The notes beneath the pieces are model-generated. The model did no database searches. It was not told where the DNA came from and saw only the letters and a list, made by a program, of their open reading frames with translations. DNA of 64,000 bases from Elizabethkingia bruuniana (GTDB lineage Bacteria; Bacteroidota; Bacteroidia; Flavobacteriales; Weeksellaceae): assembly GCF_002024805.1 (NCBI RefSeq), contig NZ_CP014337.1, positions 2,604,001 to 2,668,000 on the forward strand. The letters are read 5' to 3'. How positions within the stretch are numbered: position 1 is the stretch's first letter; each line of letters opens with the position of its first letter. The position numbers and the translations under genes are program-made. Positions 51,497-61,254 of this stretch are shown one piece after another.

Positions 51497-52045
51497 ATGA
51501 AAAAGATTGTATTCATAATTTCAGCTGCATTTTTACTGAATTCCTGTGTAGTATCTACTGCAGCAAAAGTGGTAAAAGGAGCGGTAAATGTAAGCTACAA
51601 AGCGGTAAAAGGAACAGTAAACGGAATTAGCTGGGCCGTAAGCAAAGCAAAAGGAAAGATAGATGAAAATCGCATAGACGGTACCTGGAAAGTTGTGGGT
51701 GTATACCGTGGTTCTTTTGAAGACTTTACAAAAGACCAGAATCCGGAAAGTAACTTTGCAACAGAATGTACAAACGACAGCTTCGATCAGATTATTTTCA
51801 ACAGCCGAAAATCTAAATTCAAACCGGTACACTGCAGTTCTGATAAAGAAGAGTGGCAAAAATACTCTATGAAATTTGGAAAGAATCCGGTAACCAAAGA
51901 AAAAGAAAACTATATAGAATACAACTCCAGTAATTATATTTCGGTTATCGATGTAAATAACAAAACTATGGTACTGGAAGGAAACCTGATGCCTAAACTG
52001 GCTTTCTCAGGAGCGAAACTGTATCTTCTGGAAAAAGTAAAATAG
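51497..52045 (+). CDS. Small lipoprotein, unknown function
   Basis: A 182-residue lipoprotein (lipobox LLNSC, C17). An alanine/valine/lysine-rich amphipathic stretch (AAKVVKGAVNVSYKAVKGTVNGISWAVSKAKG, quoted by its ends AAKVV and KAKG) is followed by a lipocalin-like start, DGTWKVVGVYRGSFEDF, and beta strands up to SGAKLYLLEKVK. The second part may be a small beta-barrel ligand binder. I do not recognise a named family. It has its own promoter and a strong terminator. Confidence 0.75.
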   Translation: MKKIVFIISAAFLLNSCVVSTAAKVVKGAVNVSYKAVKGTVNGISWAVSKAKGKIDENRIDGTWKVVGVYRGSFEDFTKDQNPESNFATECTNDSFDQIIFNSRKSKFKPVHCSSDKEEWQKYSMKFGKNPVTKEKENYIEYNSSNYISVIDVNNKTMVLEGNLMPKLAFSGAKLYLLEKVK

Positions 52046-52062
52046 AAAATAAATTATATCAG

Positions 52063-52099
52063 AAAACAGCAGCACAGTAATATCTGTGCTGCTGTTTTT
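52063..52099 (+). terminator. Terminator after the small lipoprotein gene
   Basis: AAAACAGCAGCACAG pairs with CTGTGCTGCTGTTTTT around TAATAT, a strong stem with T-run. Confidence 0.9.
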
Positions 52100-52179
52100 A
52101 TTTTCAATCTTTCCATTTCCTGAGTACAAAACGGATTTATATTTACTAAATTTACACTTAGGAGCTTTTTGCCTGTAGA

Positions 52180-53580
52180 ATGAGGGATTATAAGTATAAG
52201 ATATTTACATCTGCTATTGAAGAGAATATTAACAAAGGAATATTAAAACCAGGAGACTGGCTTCCTTCCGTTAGGAATATAAAACAGGAATTTAGCCTGA
52301 GTACAAGCTCTGTACAAAGCGGCTATGATTATCTTGTATTCAAGGGCCTTATAATTAGTCTCCCGCGCCGTGGCTATAAAGTAGCGCATATATCTAAAGC
52401 AGATGAACAACATCCTATACCTACTCCTGTTCCCAGAGATCCTGTTTTTCATGAAAATATAACCCTTACTTCTGACCCTGGTCGCCATACTGAATTTACT
52501 CCATTGAATACAGCTGCCCCTTCAGATCTTTTTGTACCTCAGAAGCTCTTGCTGAATACAATGCAAAAAGTAATTCGTGAGAAAGGAGCCGCCTTACTTC
52601 GGTATTATCCGGCGAATGGATCGGAACAGTTAAGAAACCTACTATCCAGACGGTCTGCACGACATGGTGCAATGATTAACCCGGATGAAATAATCATTAC
52701 AGACGGAGCTCTTCAGGCATTGTACATTGCACTGGCCGCTACGACAGAGCCGGGAGATATTGTTGCAATCGAAAGTCCGTGTGTATTTTCCGTTCTGGAA
52801 GTTATAGCCAATCTTCGGCTAAAAACAATTGAAATTCCGGTAAGTTACAAAAACGGCTTCGATATCGGTTATCTCGAAAGCGCCTGCAAAAAGAATAGCA
52901 TAAAAGCTATTGTGCTGACCCCGAATTTTCACAATCCTACAGGTATCTTAATCTCCGATGACCGGAAGAAAGAGATACTAATGATCACTGATCAATACAA
53001 TATTCCAATTATAGAAAATGATATATATAGCGATCTGCATTTTGGCAATTCCAGGCCTTCTAATATCAAAAATTTTGATACTACAGGCAACGTCATTACT
53101 TACTCTTCATTTTCAAAAAGTCTGGCGCCCGGTATCCGGCTAGGCTGGATGTCTGCCGGCAGATTTTTCCCGAAAGCCGAACGTGTAAAGTTTTCACTCG
53201 GCAGGTCTGTTTCTCCGTTTAATCAGGAAGTAATCAGTCAATTACTTAATTCTTCCAGCTATGACAAACACCTGAGATCTTTCCGGTTTCAGCTAGAACA
53301 ACAAGCTTTAGCATTGATAAATACTTTTAACCAATATTTGACTGACTCTTATACCCCGATTCCGCAAGGTGGCTATAGTATATGGAGCAGACTTCCTGCA
53401 AAGGTTGACATGAAAGAATTTTATAATTATTGTGAAAAATACCGATTGCATTTCACTCCGGGAAAAACATTTTCTTTTACCAATATTTATGATCATCATT
53501 TCCGGAGTATTTTCTCACAACGGATAACTGATTCCGATCTTCAATCGATACAAAAGATAGGAGCTTTATTATCCAACTAA
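52180..53580 (+). CDS. MocR-type regulator (GntR HTH fused to aminotransferase)
   Basis: A 466-residue fusion. Residues 1-75 are a GntR-type winged HTH (EENINKGILKPGDWLPSVRNIKQEFSLSTSSVQSGYDYLVFKGLI). The rest is a fold-type I aminotransferase-like domain with TDGALQALYIALAA, LTPNFHNPTG, ENDIYSDLHF and the PLP lysine in YSSFSKSLAPGIRLGW. MocR proteins use PLP or an aldimine to sense amino acids or vitamin B6 and control nearby genes. No pdx or gab gene is adjacent; the GNAT-like gene 80 bases downstream is the most likely local target or operon partner. Confidence 0.93.
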   Translation: MRDYKYKIFTSAIEENINKGILKPGDWLPSVRNIKQEFSLSTSSVQSGYDYLVFKGLIISLPRRGYKVAHISKADEQHPIPTPVPRDPVFHENITLTSDPGRHTEFTPLNTAAPSDLFVPQKLLLNTMQKVIREKGAALLRYYPANGSEQLRNLLSRRSARHGAMINPDEIIITDGALQALYIALAATTEPGDIVAIESPCVFSVLEVIANLRLKTIEIPVSYKNGFDIGYLESACKKNSIKAIVLTPNFHNPTGILISDDRKKEILMITDQYNIPIIENDIYSDLHFGNSRPSNIKNFDTTGNVITYSSFSKSLAPGIRLGWMSAGRFFPKAERVKFSLGRSVSPFNQEVISQLLNSSSYDKHLRSFRFQLEQQALALINTFNQYLTDSYTPIPQGGYSIWSRLPAKVDMKEFYNYCEKYRLHFTPGKTFSFTNIYDHHFRSIFSQRITDSDLQSIQKIGALLSN

Positions 53581-53662
53581 CTGTACCGATTATTTTGCAA
53601 CATTCTGTACCTTGTACCGAAACAGGACTTCCTCTACTTTTACATCAAAATATAGAACAAGA

Positions 53663-54178
53663 ATGAATATAGCGGTAAGATTCACTATCGGCTCTGAGGA
53701 AGGAGTTAGCCAACTTTTAATGCTTCAGAATGCACAAATAAAAGAACGGTATGAAAATGCAGTGGATACTAAACAACTCAAAAATTATATTAACGAACAC
53801 CTGAATCATCGCAATACAATTAATGAGCTAAACGATCTTAGTACCCAGTTGCTCATCTTGTTTGTCGAGGATAAACCTGCAGGTTATACTATTATCCGAA
53901 ACTCTTTTCAACGGCCCGCAGTTCTGGAGGGAAAAAGAGTGATTAACTATGCTTTTTTCTATATTTTACCTGAGTATAATAGCCCGGAAACAAGACAGGC
54001 TTTGTGGAAAAAATGCCTTTCCATTGCCCGTACTTTTGATGAAGCTTGCTGGATAGAAACATTGGAAAATGATCCATTGATTTCGTTTTTTGAAGAATCC
54101 GGATTTGTTATACATGAAAAGTCGGTTATGGAACCTTTTGAACAAGCTTCTGTTATTTTAATAAAATACAAACACTAA
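53663..54178 (+). CDS. GNAT-like acetyltransferase
   Basis: A protein of about 171 residues from MNIAVRFTIGSEEGVSQLLML. An in-frame ATG at 53612 adds a Ser/Thr/Arg-rich piece that does not look like protein. The fold pattern suits a GNAT domain: LLILFVEDKPAGYTII, NYAFFYILPEYNSPETRQALWKKCLSIAR, and WIETLENDPLISFFEESGFVIHEK, with FFEESGF as the usual late GNAT element. The acetyl-CoA loop (Q/RxxGxG/A) is not clear, so it may be an inactive or divergent member. It lies behind the MocR gene on the same strand. Confidence 0.7.
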   Translation: MNIAVRFTIGSEEGVSQLLMLQNAQIKERYENAVDTKQLKNYINEHLNHRNTINELNDLSTQLLILFVEDKPAGYTIIRNSFQRPAVLEGKRVINYAFFYILPEYNSPETRQALWKKCLSIARTFDEACWIETLENDPLISFFEESGFVIHEKSVMEPFEQASVILIKYKH

Positions 54179-54236
54179 ACTGTACTCCCCCCCAACGTAA
54201 TATTCTATCAGAATTTTAATTAGAGTAAACTGCATT

Positions 54237-54755
54237 TTACTTCCTTACTTTTTTTAGTGCATCAAGGTATTTTTTCTTTACACCATTGTCTTCCTCTTTC
54301 TCGGATAAGATTTCGATTTTGGGAAGTAAGACTTTATTGTAATCCATTTTTAGTTTCAGGATTTCAGCCAGTGCGTAGGCTGTAGCCCATCGAACTACGG
54401 TTCCTTTATTTTCAGCATTTATTAAGAGCCCCGCTATTGTCGGGGCTAATTGGTCTGCAAACTGCTTCGAAATATTTCCGATCACTTTAGCACTCTCCCA
54501 TTTAATTCTAGGTTCTTCCTCTGCCAAAGTTTTTGTAACATAACTTAACAAGGAATCATCCGATGTAATCACAGATTTTTTGGTAGCATATTCTACAGCT
54601 TCTATACAAGTCGCTTTATTAGTTGAAGATTGTGTGTCTGCAAATGCCAATAATTCATCTACTGGTAATTCCCGACTAATAAGCCATTCTCCAATTTGTG
54701 CAACTTTGGCCTTAGCTTTTATGGATTTGTCCTGAAAAATTTCTTCTAAACTCAT
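54237..54755 (-). CDS. HEAT-repeat-like helical protein
   Basis: A 172-residue cytoplasmic protein built from helical pairs of the HEAT type (WESAKVIGNISKQFADQLAPTIAGLLINA, TVVRWATAYALAEILKLKMDYNKVLLPKIEIL). It probably binds other proteins. No catalytic motif is seen. It is convergent with the GNAT-like gene and preceded by a long AT-rich region. Confidence 0.8.
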   Translation of the reverse strand: MSLEEIFQDKSIKAKAKVAQIGEWLISRELPVDELLAFADTQSSTNKATCIEAVEYATKKSVITSDDSLLSYVTKTLAEEEPRIKWESAKVIGNISKQFADQLAPTIAGLLINAENKGTVVRWATAYALAEILKLKMDYNKVLLPKIEILSEKEEDNGVKKKYLDALKKVRK

Positions 54756-55046
54756 ATTCTGTGAGGCATTAAAATTACTTTATCATCTGTTTTTATGTTA
54801 AGACAATAATACTAAGAAATCTGATATCTGTCTGCAATATTTTCATTGGACCAAACCAATACAATTACCTGTTTCTTTTAGTATAAAAACACTATACAAC
54901 AAATAAAGACAAATCAATAACAATTGAATTAATTTAACATAATAAAAATAAATAAAACTAAAATTATTTGATAAAACAGCATTAAAAATTTTATTTTATT
55001 ATTTTTTTAATATTTTTATACAATTATAATCTAAAACTACACTAAG

Positions 55047-57911
55047 ATGAACACCAATCACAAAAAAAGTATGGCCCTGGGGGTCGTATGCTTTCTCGTC
55101 GGAAACCTCTGTATCTACGCACAGGAAAAGGATACTTTGAAAAGCAAAACAATTGAGGAAGTAAAAATTACAATTGGCTCCCGAAACAAAGCCAGAGTTG
55201 CTACCGATACACCTGTTCCTATTGATGTTATTAATATTGGTCAGCAATCGGTTTTAAGTCCTCAAACAGATCTAACACAGATTCTGAATTATGCCGCACC
55301 ATCCTTCACTTCTAATTCTTCCACAGTTGCTGACGGAACGGATCACATCGACCCGGCTCAGCTCAGAGGTCTTGGACCAGACCAGGTATTGGTATTATTA
55401 AATGGTAAAAGGCGGCATACCTCATCACTGGTGAACATCAACGGTACTCCCGGAAGAGGCTCAGTAGGTACTGACTTGAATGCTATTCCTTCTTTTGCCA
55501 TTGAAAGAGTTGAAGTACTGAGAGACGGTGCATCTGCACAGTATGGCTCTGATGCTATTGCCGGAGTTATTAATGTGGTAATGAAGAAAAATACAAATCA
55601 GCTTATAGCAGCCATTACCGCCGGTGCATTCAATTCCAAAGGATCTAATGACCACCAGAAAGGATGGGATGGAGATAAATATCAGCTAGACCTGAACTAC
55701 GGGACAAAAATAGGTTCCAATGGTTTTATCAACTTTACAGGATCATTAATGAGTCGTGGTGATACAAGAAGAGCTAATGCTGCCACCGGAACTATTTTTA
55801 ATGCCTATAACGCTATTGAACAGAGGGCTTTGCAAAATGGAGTAAATATCAATTCTCTGTTTTCAAATATCAGCAATACAACAAACTCCCAGCGTATTAT
55901 TGATTACATACACCAGTATGCCGGAAATGTAGGTTATTTCACCAGTGCGCAACAATCGGCTATTCAATCGGCTAATACTATATCAGCATTACAATCAGCT
56001 CTTAATTTTGATGTTACCGAAAACGAACTGGCCTACAGAGGACTTACAAGAAATGACTTCAATATGAGAATCGGGCAATCTAAACTAAAAAGCGGTCAAT
56101 TGTTTGTTAATTCCGAATTCGACATCACTTCCGGTATAAGAGGTTATGCATTCGGAGGTTATTCATATAGAGACGGGAATGCAGCCGGCTTCTTCAGAAG
56201 ACCTAACCAAAGTCGGACACTTACGTCTGTCTTTCCTAACGGCTTTTTACCGGAAATTGCTTCTGCAGTTACCGACATCTCTTTTGCTGCGGGATTTAAA
56301 GGAAAAATAGGCAAAGTAAACTATGATATAAGTAATACTTTCGGACAAAACACATTTGATTATACGATTAAAAACACTACCAATTCTACAATGTCCTTCT
56401 CGGATAAAACAGAGTTTAAAGCTGGCTCGTTAGGCTTTTCTCAGAATACTATTAATGCTGATTTTGATACCAAGTTCAATTGGCTGAAAGGTTTTAATCT
56501 CGCATTTGGTGCAGAAGCCCGTTTCGAGAATTTTAAAATAACACAAGGTGAGGAATCTTCATGGGCGAGTTATGATATCAATGGTAATCTGGTAACACCT
56601 AAAACTGCGTCTTCCTTAAAACCAACAGATTTTTATGGCAGCAGCAGACCTGGTGGGGCACAGGTATTTCCGGGATTCCGCCCGGAAAACGCTTTGAATA
56701 AAGGAAGACAATCAGTCGCGGCTTATGTGGACTCGGAACTGGATATTACAGACAAATGGTTACTGAGCGCTGCATTAAGATTTGAAAACTATTCGGACTT
56801 TGGTTCTACCTTCAATTATAAAATTGCAACACGTTACAAAATAACAAATAATCTGAACTTCAGAGCAGCTCATTCTACCGGATTCCGGGCACCTTCTTTA
56901 CAACAGATTTATTTTAACTCTACTTCTACTCAGTTTGTTGGCGGTGTTCCTTATGAAGTGGGGACTTTCTCTAACGATTCTGAAGCAGCTAAAATTCTGG
57001 GAATCCCATCTCTGAAGCAGGAGGAATCTAAAAGTTTCTCAGTAGGGTTTACGGCTAAAATCCCGCAGGCCAATCTTACGTTTACTGTAGACGGTTATTA
57101 CATCCGGATTAACGACAGAGTGGTACTTACGGATCAGTTTTCCAAACCTTCGGCACCTGGTGCACCGGGATCTAATCAGGAAAAACTTTACAATGCTTTC
57201 GAACAGGCCGGTGCCAATGCCGCAACATTCTTTGCCAATGCTATTAATACTCAAACCAAGGGAATTGAAGCTGTAATTTCTCATAAAGCGAGGCTTGGAG
57301 CCAAGACAATGCTTAATTCGGATTTCGCTTTAATGGTTGCCAAAACAAACAGAATCGGGGACATTAAAGGATCGGACATATTAGTTAATGCCGGACAAAT
57401 CAACAGATATTACTCCGAAACCAGCAGGGTGTATCTGGAAGAAGCTATTCCAAGGTTGAAAATGTCTCTGAACAATACTTTAGATTTAGGAAATCTAAGC
57501 TTCCTGATGCGAAATGTTTATTTTGGAAAAGTGACAGATCCTAATACTGTTGATGTTAATGGTGATGGTATTATTCAGGCTCAGGTAATCAACGGACAGG
57601 CCGTAGAAACAGAACATCCGGTATGGGGCGGCAGGGTTGTAACGGATTTATCTGTTGGTTATAAATTCAATAAATCTATAAGACTGACAGTAGGTGCTAA
57701 TAATATTTTTGATATTTATCCGGATCTTAATTATGGCCCTGTAAATGCAAAAAGACCATCGGGCGTTGATGCTAACGGGAATATCACTTACCCGGCAACA
57801 GCTACAACAATTGATCTCTCCAATCAGAATCAGTTTGTCTATTCCAGAAATGTATCTCAGTTCGGTATGAACGGAAGATATCTTTTCGCAAGAATTAATT
57901 TGACTTTTTAA
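55047..57911 (+). CDS. TonB-dependent receptor
   Basis: A 954-residue outer-membrane receptor with a signal peptide (ending IYAQ, residue 26) and no N-terminal carboxypeptidase-like domain. The plug domain runs from about residue 50 (TDTPVPIDVINIGQ) with QLRGLGPDQVLVLLNGKRRHTSSLVNINGT and IERVEVLRDGASAQYGSDAIAGVINVVMKK. The barrel closes with GRYLFARINLTF. The LNGKRRH and RGLGPDQ blocks are typical of vitamin B12/heme- or peptide/sugar-type receptors with unknown ligand rather than FhuA types. The upstream 290 bases are extremely AT-rich. Monocistronic, ending in a strong terminator. Confidence 0.93.
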   Translation: MNTNHKKSMALGVVCFLVGNLCIYAQEKDTLKSKTIEEVKITIGSRNKARVATDTPVPIDVINIGQQSVLSPQTDLTQILNYAAPSFTSNSSTVADGTDHIDPAQLRGLGPDQVLVLLNGKRRHTSSLVNINGTPGRGSVGTDLNAIPSFAIERVEVLRDGASAQYGSDAIAGVINVVMKKNTNQLIAAITAGAFNSKGSNDHQKGWDGDKYQLDLNYGTKIGSNGFINFTGSLMSRGDTRRANAATGTIFNAYNAIEQRALQNGVNINSLFSNISNTTNSQRIIDYIHQYAGNVGYFTSAQQSAIQSANTISALQSALNFDVTENELAYRGLTRNDFNMRIGQSKLKSGQLFVNSEFDITSGIRGYAFGGYSYRDGNAAGFFRRPNQSRTLTSVFPNGFLPEIASAVTDISFAAGFKGKIGKVNYDISNTFGQNTFDYTIKNTTNSTMSFSDKTEFKAGSLGFSQNTINADFDTKFNWLKGFNLAFGAEARFENFKITQGEESSWASYDINGNLVTPKTASSLKPTDFYGSSRPGGAQVFPGFRPENALNKGRQSVAAYVDSELDITDKWLLSAALRFENYSDFGSTFNYKIATRYKITNNLNFRAAHSTGFRAPSLQQIYFNSTSTQFVGGVPYEVGTFSNDSEAAKILGIPSLKQEESKSFSVGFTAKIPQANLTFTVDGYYIRINDRVVLTDQFSKPSAPGAPGSNQEKLYNAFEQAGANAATFFANAINTQTKGIEAVISHKARLGAKTMLNSDFALMVAKTNRIGDIKGSDILVNAGQINRYYSETSRVYLEEAIPRLKMSLNNTLDLGNLSFLMRNVYFGKVTDPNTVDVNGDGIIQAQVINGQAVETEHPVWGGRVVTDLSVGYKFNKSIRLTVGANNIFDIYPDLNYGPVNAKRPSGVDANGNITYPATATTIDLSNQNQFVYSRNVSQFGMNGRYLFARINLTF

Positions 57912-57938
57912 TTAATATTTAGACTGATTAACTAACAC

Positions 57939-57970
57939 AACCGCACAAATACTTGGTGATTTGTGCGGTT
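57939..57970. terminator. Bidirectional terminator after the TonB-dependent receptor
   Basis: AACCGCACAAAT pairs with ATTTGTGCGGTT around ACTTGGTG, between convergent genes. The following plus-strand sequence is ATATCTTTAT. Confidence 0.82.
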
Positions 57971-57984
57971 ATATCTTTATATGG

Positions 57985-59481
57985 TTATCTCTTCATTTCA
58001 ATATCTACAATTTTCTTTCCTTCTTCACCCAGATAATGGGTAACCAACTTTTCATATACTTTATAACCATCATCCGAATTTGTAAATATCAGAATTCCCT
58101 GTTTAGTCTTTGGTAATATAAAAACAAGACATCGAGTTCCGTTATCTGATCCGCCATGTGACAGAGCAAATTCACCATTCCCGAGATCATATATTTCAAA
58201 ACCTAATCCAAAATATTTACCGATTCTCCCTCCAGTTTTCACCTGCTTTTTTATCATTTCCTGATAGACTTCCGGTTTCAGATTTTTACCTTTCATCACA
58301 TTCACCAAAAAATTTCCATAATCTGATATGGTAGTGTGCAGGTCGTCGGCTGCGTTGACTGTTCTGTTCTTTTCTATAGGATAAGGCTGCCCTTCTGTAT
58401 TATATCCAATAGCAAATCTGGTTTCATCCGTATTTTGATTCCAGATGTAATGGGTATCATTCATATGAAAAGGCTGAAAAACAAGTTCCTGCGCCAGTTG
58501 TTCCAATGTTTTTCCAAATTTCTTTTCAAGAGCTTTTCTGAGATATTCAAAACCTTCCCCTGAATACTGATATTTTGTTCCGGGATCGAATTGGAAATTC
58601 AGCTTTTTGTCTTTATTCATCCATCTCCAATTAGGAAAACCAGTCTGGTGCGAAAGCACAATTCTTGTAGTAAGCTTCTTATGCCTCGGATCATTTACAA
58701 GATCCGGATCTATCCAGTATTGATCAAGTGATTCATCCAACTTCCATTTCCCGAGACTGATCAGGCGTAATGCCACCATTGCTGTTACAGGCTTAGTAAG
58801 AGATGCGACATTGAAAAGGGTATTATTGGGTGCAGAAAATCCTTTTTTTATTTCGCCAAACACTTTAATGTGCTTCAGCTCCCCTCCTTCGATAATTCCT
58901 AATCCCAGATTGGGAATTTTATTTTCTTTCAGCCAGCTTTCCATCGACCGGTCATTATCAAACATTGTTTCACTATCAGTGGTTTGCTTTGGATGATGAT
59001 TAAAGCTCAATGAGTTCTTAAGTTTCCATTCTCCGTTTTCCAATATCCAGAGGTGGGTAAATCGGGCTTCTCCAACCAATTTTTCAGCTTGATTTCCTAT
59101 CTTTTCATAAAACAGATGATCTCCATTCTGAATGGCAGCATATATCTTTCCATCTTTATACATGGGATAGATCTCAGTGCTTTTTCCAATCAGAAATCTT
59201 TTTAATTGATAGGTCTCCGGAGATTTACATAATCCGTTTTTAAAATCAGTTATAAATTTCTTTTTGTTTGCGAAGCCTCCTTTATCGTGATAAAATTCAA
59301 AGCTATCACTTAACATATTTTCCATCTGCAGCATATTACAACTATTGTAAGCTACTGAAAAAAACAGACTGTCTTTTGACATAATTGTTTTATAAAGAGG
59401 ATCTGTTTTTTCTGTTTGTGCATGCATTACACTAAAGGACAAAATAAAAAAAGAAAGGATAAAATGGGTACACTTTGTCAT
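57985..59481 (-). CDS. Exported DUF4440-serine beta-lactamase-like hydrolase fusion
   Basis: A 498-residue exported protein (signal peptide ending MHAQ, residue 22). Residues about 30-162 are an NTF2/SnoaL-like DUF4440 domain (SCNMLQMENMLSDSFEFYHDKGGF, LVGEARFTHLWILENGEWKLKNSLSF). Residues about 180-490 are a class C beta-lactamase/penicillin-binding-protein-like domain, with VASLTKPVTA (S227xxK230), a tyrosine/serine motif near YQYSGEGFEYL, and LSHGGSDNG as third motif. It is probably a peptidase/esterase of the FmtA/AmpH type rather than an antibiotic-resistance enzyme. The XRE regulator gene upstream is on the same strand, about 90 bases away. Confidence 0.9.
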   Translation of the reverse strand: MTKCTHFILSFFILSFSVMHAQTEKTDPLYKTIMSKDSLFFSVAYNSCNMLQMENMLSDSFEFYHDKGGFANKKKFITDFKNGLCKSPETYQLKRFLIGKSTEIYPMYKDGKIYAAIQNGDHLFYEKIGNQAEKLVGEARFTHLWILENGEWKLKNSLSFNHHPKQTTDSETMFDNDRSMESWLKENKIPNLGLGIIEGGELKHIKVFGEIKKGFSAPNNTLFNVASLTKPVTAMVALRLISLGKWKLDESLDQYWIDPDLVNDPRHKKLTTRIVLSHQTGFPNWRWMNKDKKLNFQFDPGTKYQYSGEGFEYLRKALEKKFGKTLEQLAQELVFQPFHMNDTHYIWNQNTDETRFAIGYNTEGQPYPIEKNRTVNAADDLHTTISDYGNFLVNVMKGKNLKPEVYQEMIKKQVKTGGRIGKYFGLGFEIYDLGNGEFALSHGGSDNGTRCLVFILPKTKQGILIFTNSDDGYKVYEKLVTHYLGEEGKKIVDIEMKR

Positions 59482-59568
59482 TGTTATTTTTTTGACAAAG
59501 ATTATATTTCAGGATAAATTTCTTTTAAAAACAAACCTGACAAAAACCCGACAAAGCCCTGACACAAA

Positions 59569-60141
59569 TTATATCATACTGAAATTCAGCCTGAAATACA
59601 GTTTTCTTTTACGATCTATCTCTGCTGCATTCCGCAGAATCATAAACAGATTGGACAATACAATAAATATCATAATTACTAAAGTAATCTGAGGCCCTGG
59701 TTTAAAAAAAATTCCTAGTATAAATACAACAGGAGCTAAAAGCGTCCATAAAATCTGAATGGAGATAATCTGCTTCACCACATTGTCTTTTTGCTTCATT
59801 TTATACATTAATAGTAAAGGAACCAAAATATTGAGAGGTGGTAGTAAAATAAAAAGTACAGATGAAAGGTTAATAATTTTTATAGAAGTATAATTTACAT
59901 CAGAGAGTTCTTCTTTCGCTTTTGTTTCTTCGTTAGAAGTTTCAACTTCAGAAATAACTATATTTTCCTGTAATGAACTCTGTTCTACATCCAGTGCCTG
60001 AGCCAAAGCCCGTAGTGTATGTCCTTTAGGTTCTGTTCCGGATTCTATACGCTGAATAGTTCTGACAGATATTTTTGATTTATCCGACAGTTCTTCCTGT
60101 GTCAGGTTATTCAATTCTCTGGCAGCTTTTAATTTGGACAT
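59569..60141 (-). CDS. XRE-family regulator with C-terminal membrane domain
   Basis: A 190-residue protein. The HTH is at residues about 2-58 (LKAARELNNLTQEELSDKSKISVRTIQRIESGTEPKGHTLRALAQAL, quoted by its ends LKAAR and AQAL). A Glu/Ser-rich linker follows, then three TM segments in a DUF4870-like domain (LSSVLFILLPPLNILVPLLLMY, ISIQILWTLLAPVVFILGIFF, ITLVIMIFIVLSNLFMIL). It is a membrane-tethered regulator; the signal is unknown. It may control the hydrolase gene downstream or the divergent CPBP gene. Confidence 0.88.
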   Translation of the reverse strand: MSKLKAARELNNLTQEELSDKSKISVRTIQRIESGTEPKGHTLRALAQALDVEQSSLQENIVISEVETSNEETKAKEELSDVNYTSIKIINLSSVLFILLPPLNILVPLLLMYKMKQKDNVVKQIISIQILWTLLAPVVFILGIFFKPGPQITLVIMIFIVLSNLFMILRNAAEIDRKRKLYFRLNFSMI

Positions 60142-60287
60142 AATTTAGAAATATTTCTGCAGACTAAATTACAGTTTTTTCAATATTCCTGACAGATATA
60201 TGTGTAACAGAAAAACATTAATATAAAAACAAGTCAATCAATAAAATAAATGTAATTTTAATAAAATTAATCACACCAAATCTGTTT

Positions 60288-61196
60288 ATGGAAAATACTC
60301 TAACCTCCAAACCGGAGATCAGAAAAAACGTTGCCACTTACTTGGGGCTGACTCTTCTTTTATGTATTCCGGTTTATTATATGTGCATCCAAACCGGGCA
60401 GCTCGGTGGTGGCGCCATATCTTACGCTATGATTATTATGTGGTGTCCTGCTATCGCAGCGCTGCTTACCTGTCGTATCCGCAAAATCCCTATTGCGTCT
60501 CTAGGCTGGAAATGGGGACTTACTAAATATCAATTGTTGGCTTTTGCAATACCATTACTCTATTCTCTGATACCTTATTTAGTGGTTTGGATTAGTGGTG
60601 TTGGCGGTTTTTACAATCATGAATTTGTAGCGGAAACAGCCAAAGGAATGGGATGGAATTTACCTGACGGACTTGTAATCTTTTTATATATTTTGTTAAT
60701 GGGTAGTTTTGGAATGATCCGATCTATGAGCTCTGCACTGGGGGAAGAAATTGGCTGGCGGGGATTTCTTACTCCCCAACTGGCAAAAATGAATTCCTAT
60801 ACATCGACTTCTTTATGGATGGGTGTTATATGGTCTCTGTATCATTATCCACTTCTGCTTTTTTCCAACTATAATACAGGTGGTCCAAAATGGCTGGCAT
60901 TAATTTGTTTCACAGTTATGATCTTTGCCTGCTGTTTTATTTTCACCTGGTTCCGTATGAAATCTGGCAGCTTATGGACTGGTGTTATTTTACATGCAAG
61001 CCATAATCTATTTATACAAGCTATACTTACACCACTTACGATAGACAACGGAAAAACGATGTATTATATAGATGAATTTGGAATTGGTCTGCCTATTGCC
61101 ACTTCAATTATGGCTTATTATTTCTGGAGAAGGCGAAAGGAATTACCAAACTTACAGGAAGAAGACTCTTCTTCAAACACTCATATTACAGCATAA
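60288..61196 (+). CDS. CPBP-family intramembrane metalloprotease
   Basis: A 302-residue polytopic membrane protein with about eight TM segments and the CPBP (Abi/CAAX protease) motifs: EEIGWRGFL (EExxxR, motif 1), SLYHYPLLLF (motif 2 histidine) and LHASHNLFIQ (motif 3, HxxxN type). These are the catalytic Glu and His residues of the family. It may process peptides or proteins in the membrane; in some bacteria it gives immunity to bacteriocins. Divergent from the XRE membrane regulator with 146 bases between. Ends in a short terminator hairpin. Confidence 0.92.
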   Translation: MENTLTSKPEIRKNVATYLGLTLLLCIPVYYMCIQTGQLGGGAISYAMIIMWCPAIAALLTCRIRKIPIASLGWKWGLTKYQLLAFAIPLLYSLIPYLVVWISGVGGFYNHEFVAETAKGMGWNLPDGLVIFLYILLMGSFGMIRSMSSALGEEIGWRGFLTPQLAKMNSYTSTSLWMGVIWSLYHYPLLLFSNYNTGGPKWLALICFTVMIFACCFIFTWFRMKSGSLWTGVILHASHNLFIQAILTPLTIDNGKTMYYIDEFGIGLPIATSIMAYYFWRRRKELPNLQEEDSSSNTHITA

Positions 61197-61207
61197 AACT
61201 ATATTAT

Positions 61208-61231
61208 AAAAGGAACTCGAAAAGTTCCTTT
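61208..61231. terminator. Terminator after the CPBP gene
   Basis: AAAGGAACT pairs with AGTTCCTTT around CGAAA, followed by ATTTTTTAT. Convergent genes on both sides. Confidence 0.82.
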
Positions 61232-61254
61232 ATTTTTTATAGAATAATACTAAT

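Noticed and set aside
57985-59481. Beta-lactam resistance gene
   Set aside because: The SxxK hydrolase domain is of the FmtA/AmpH-like type, fused to DUF4440, and no feature points to antibiotic hydrolysis.
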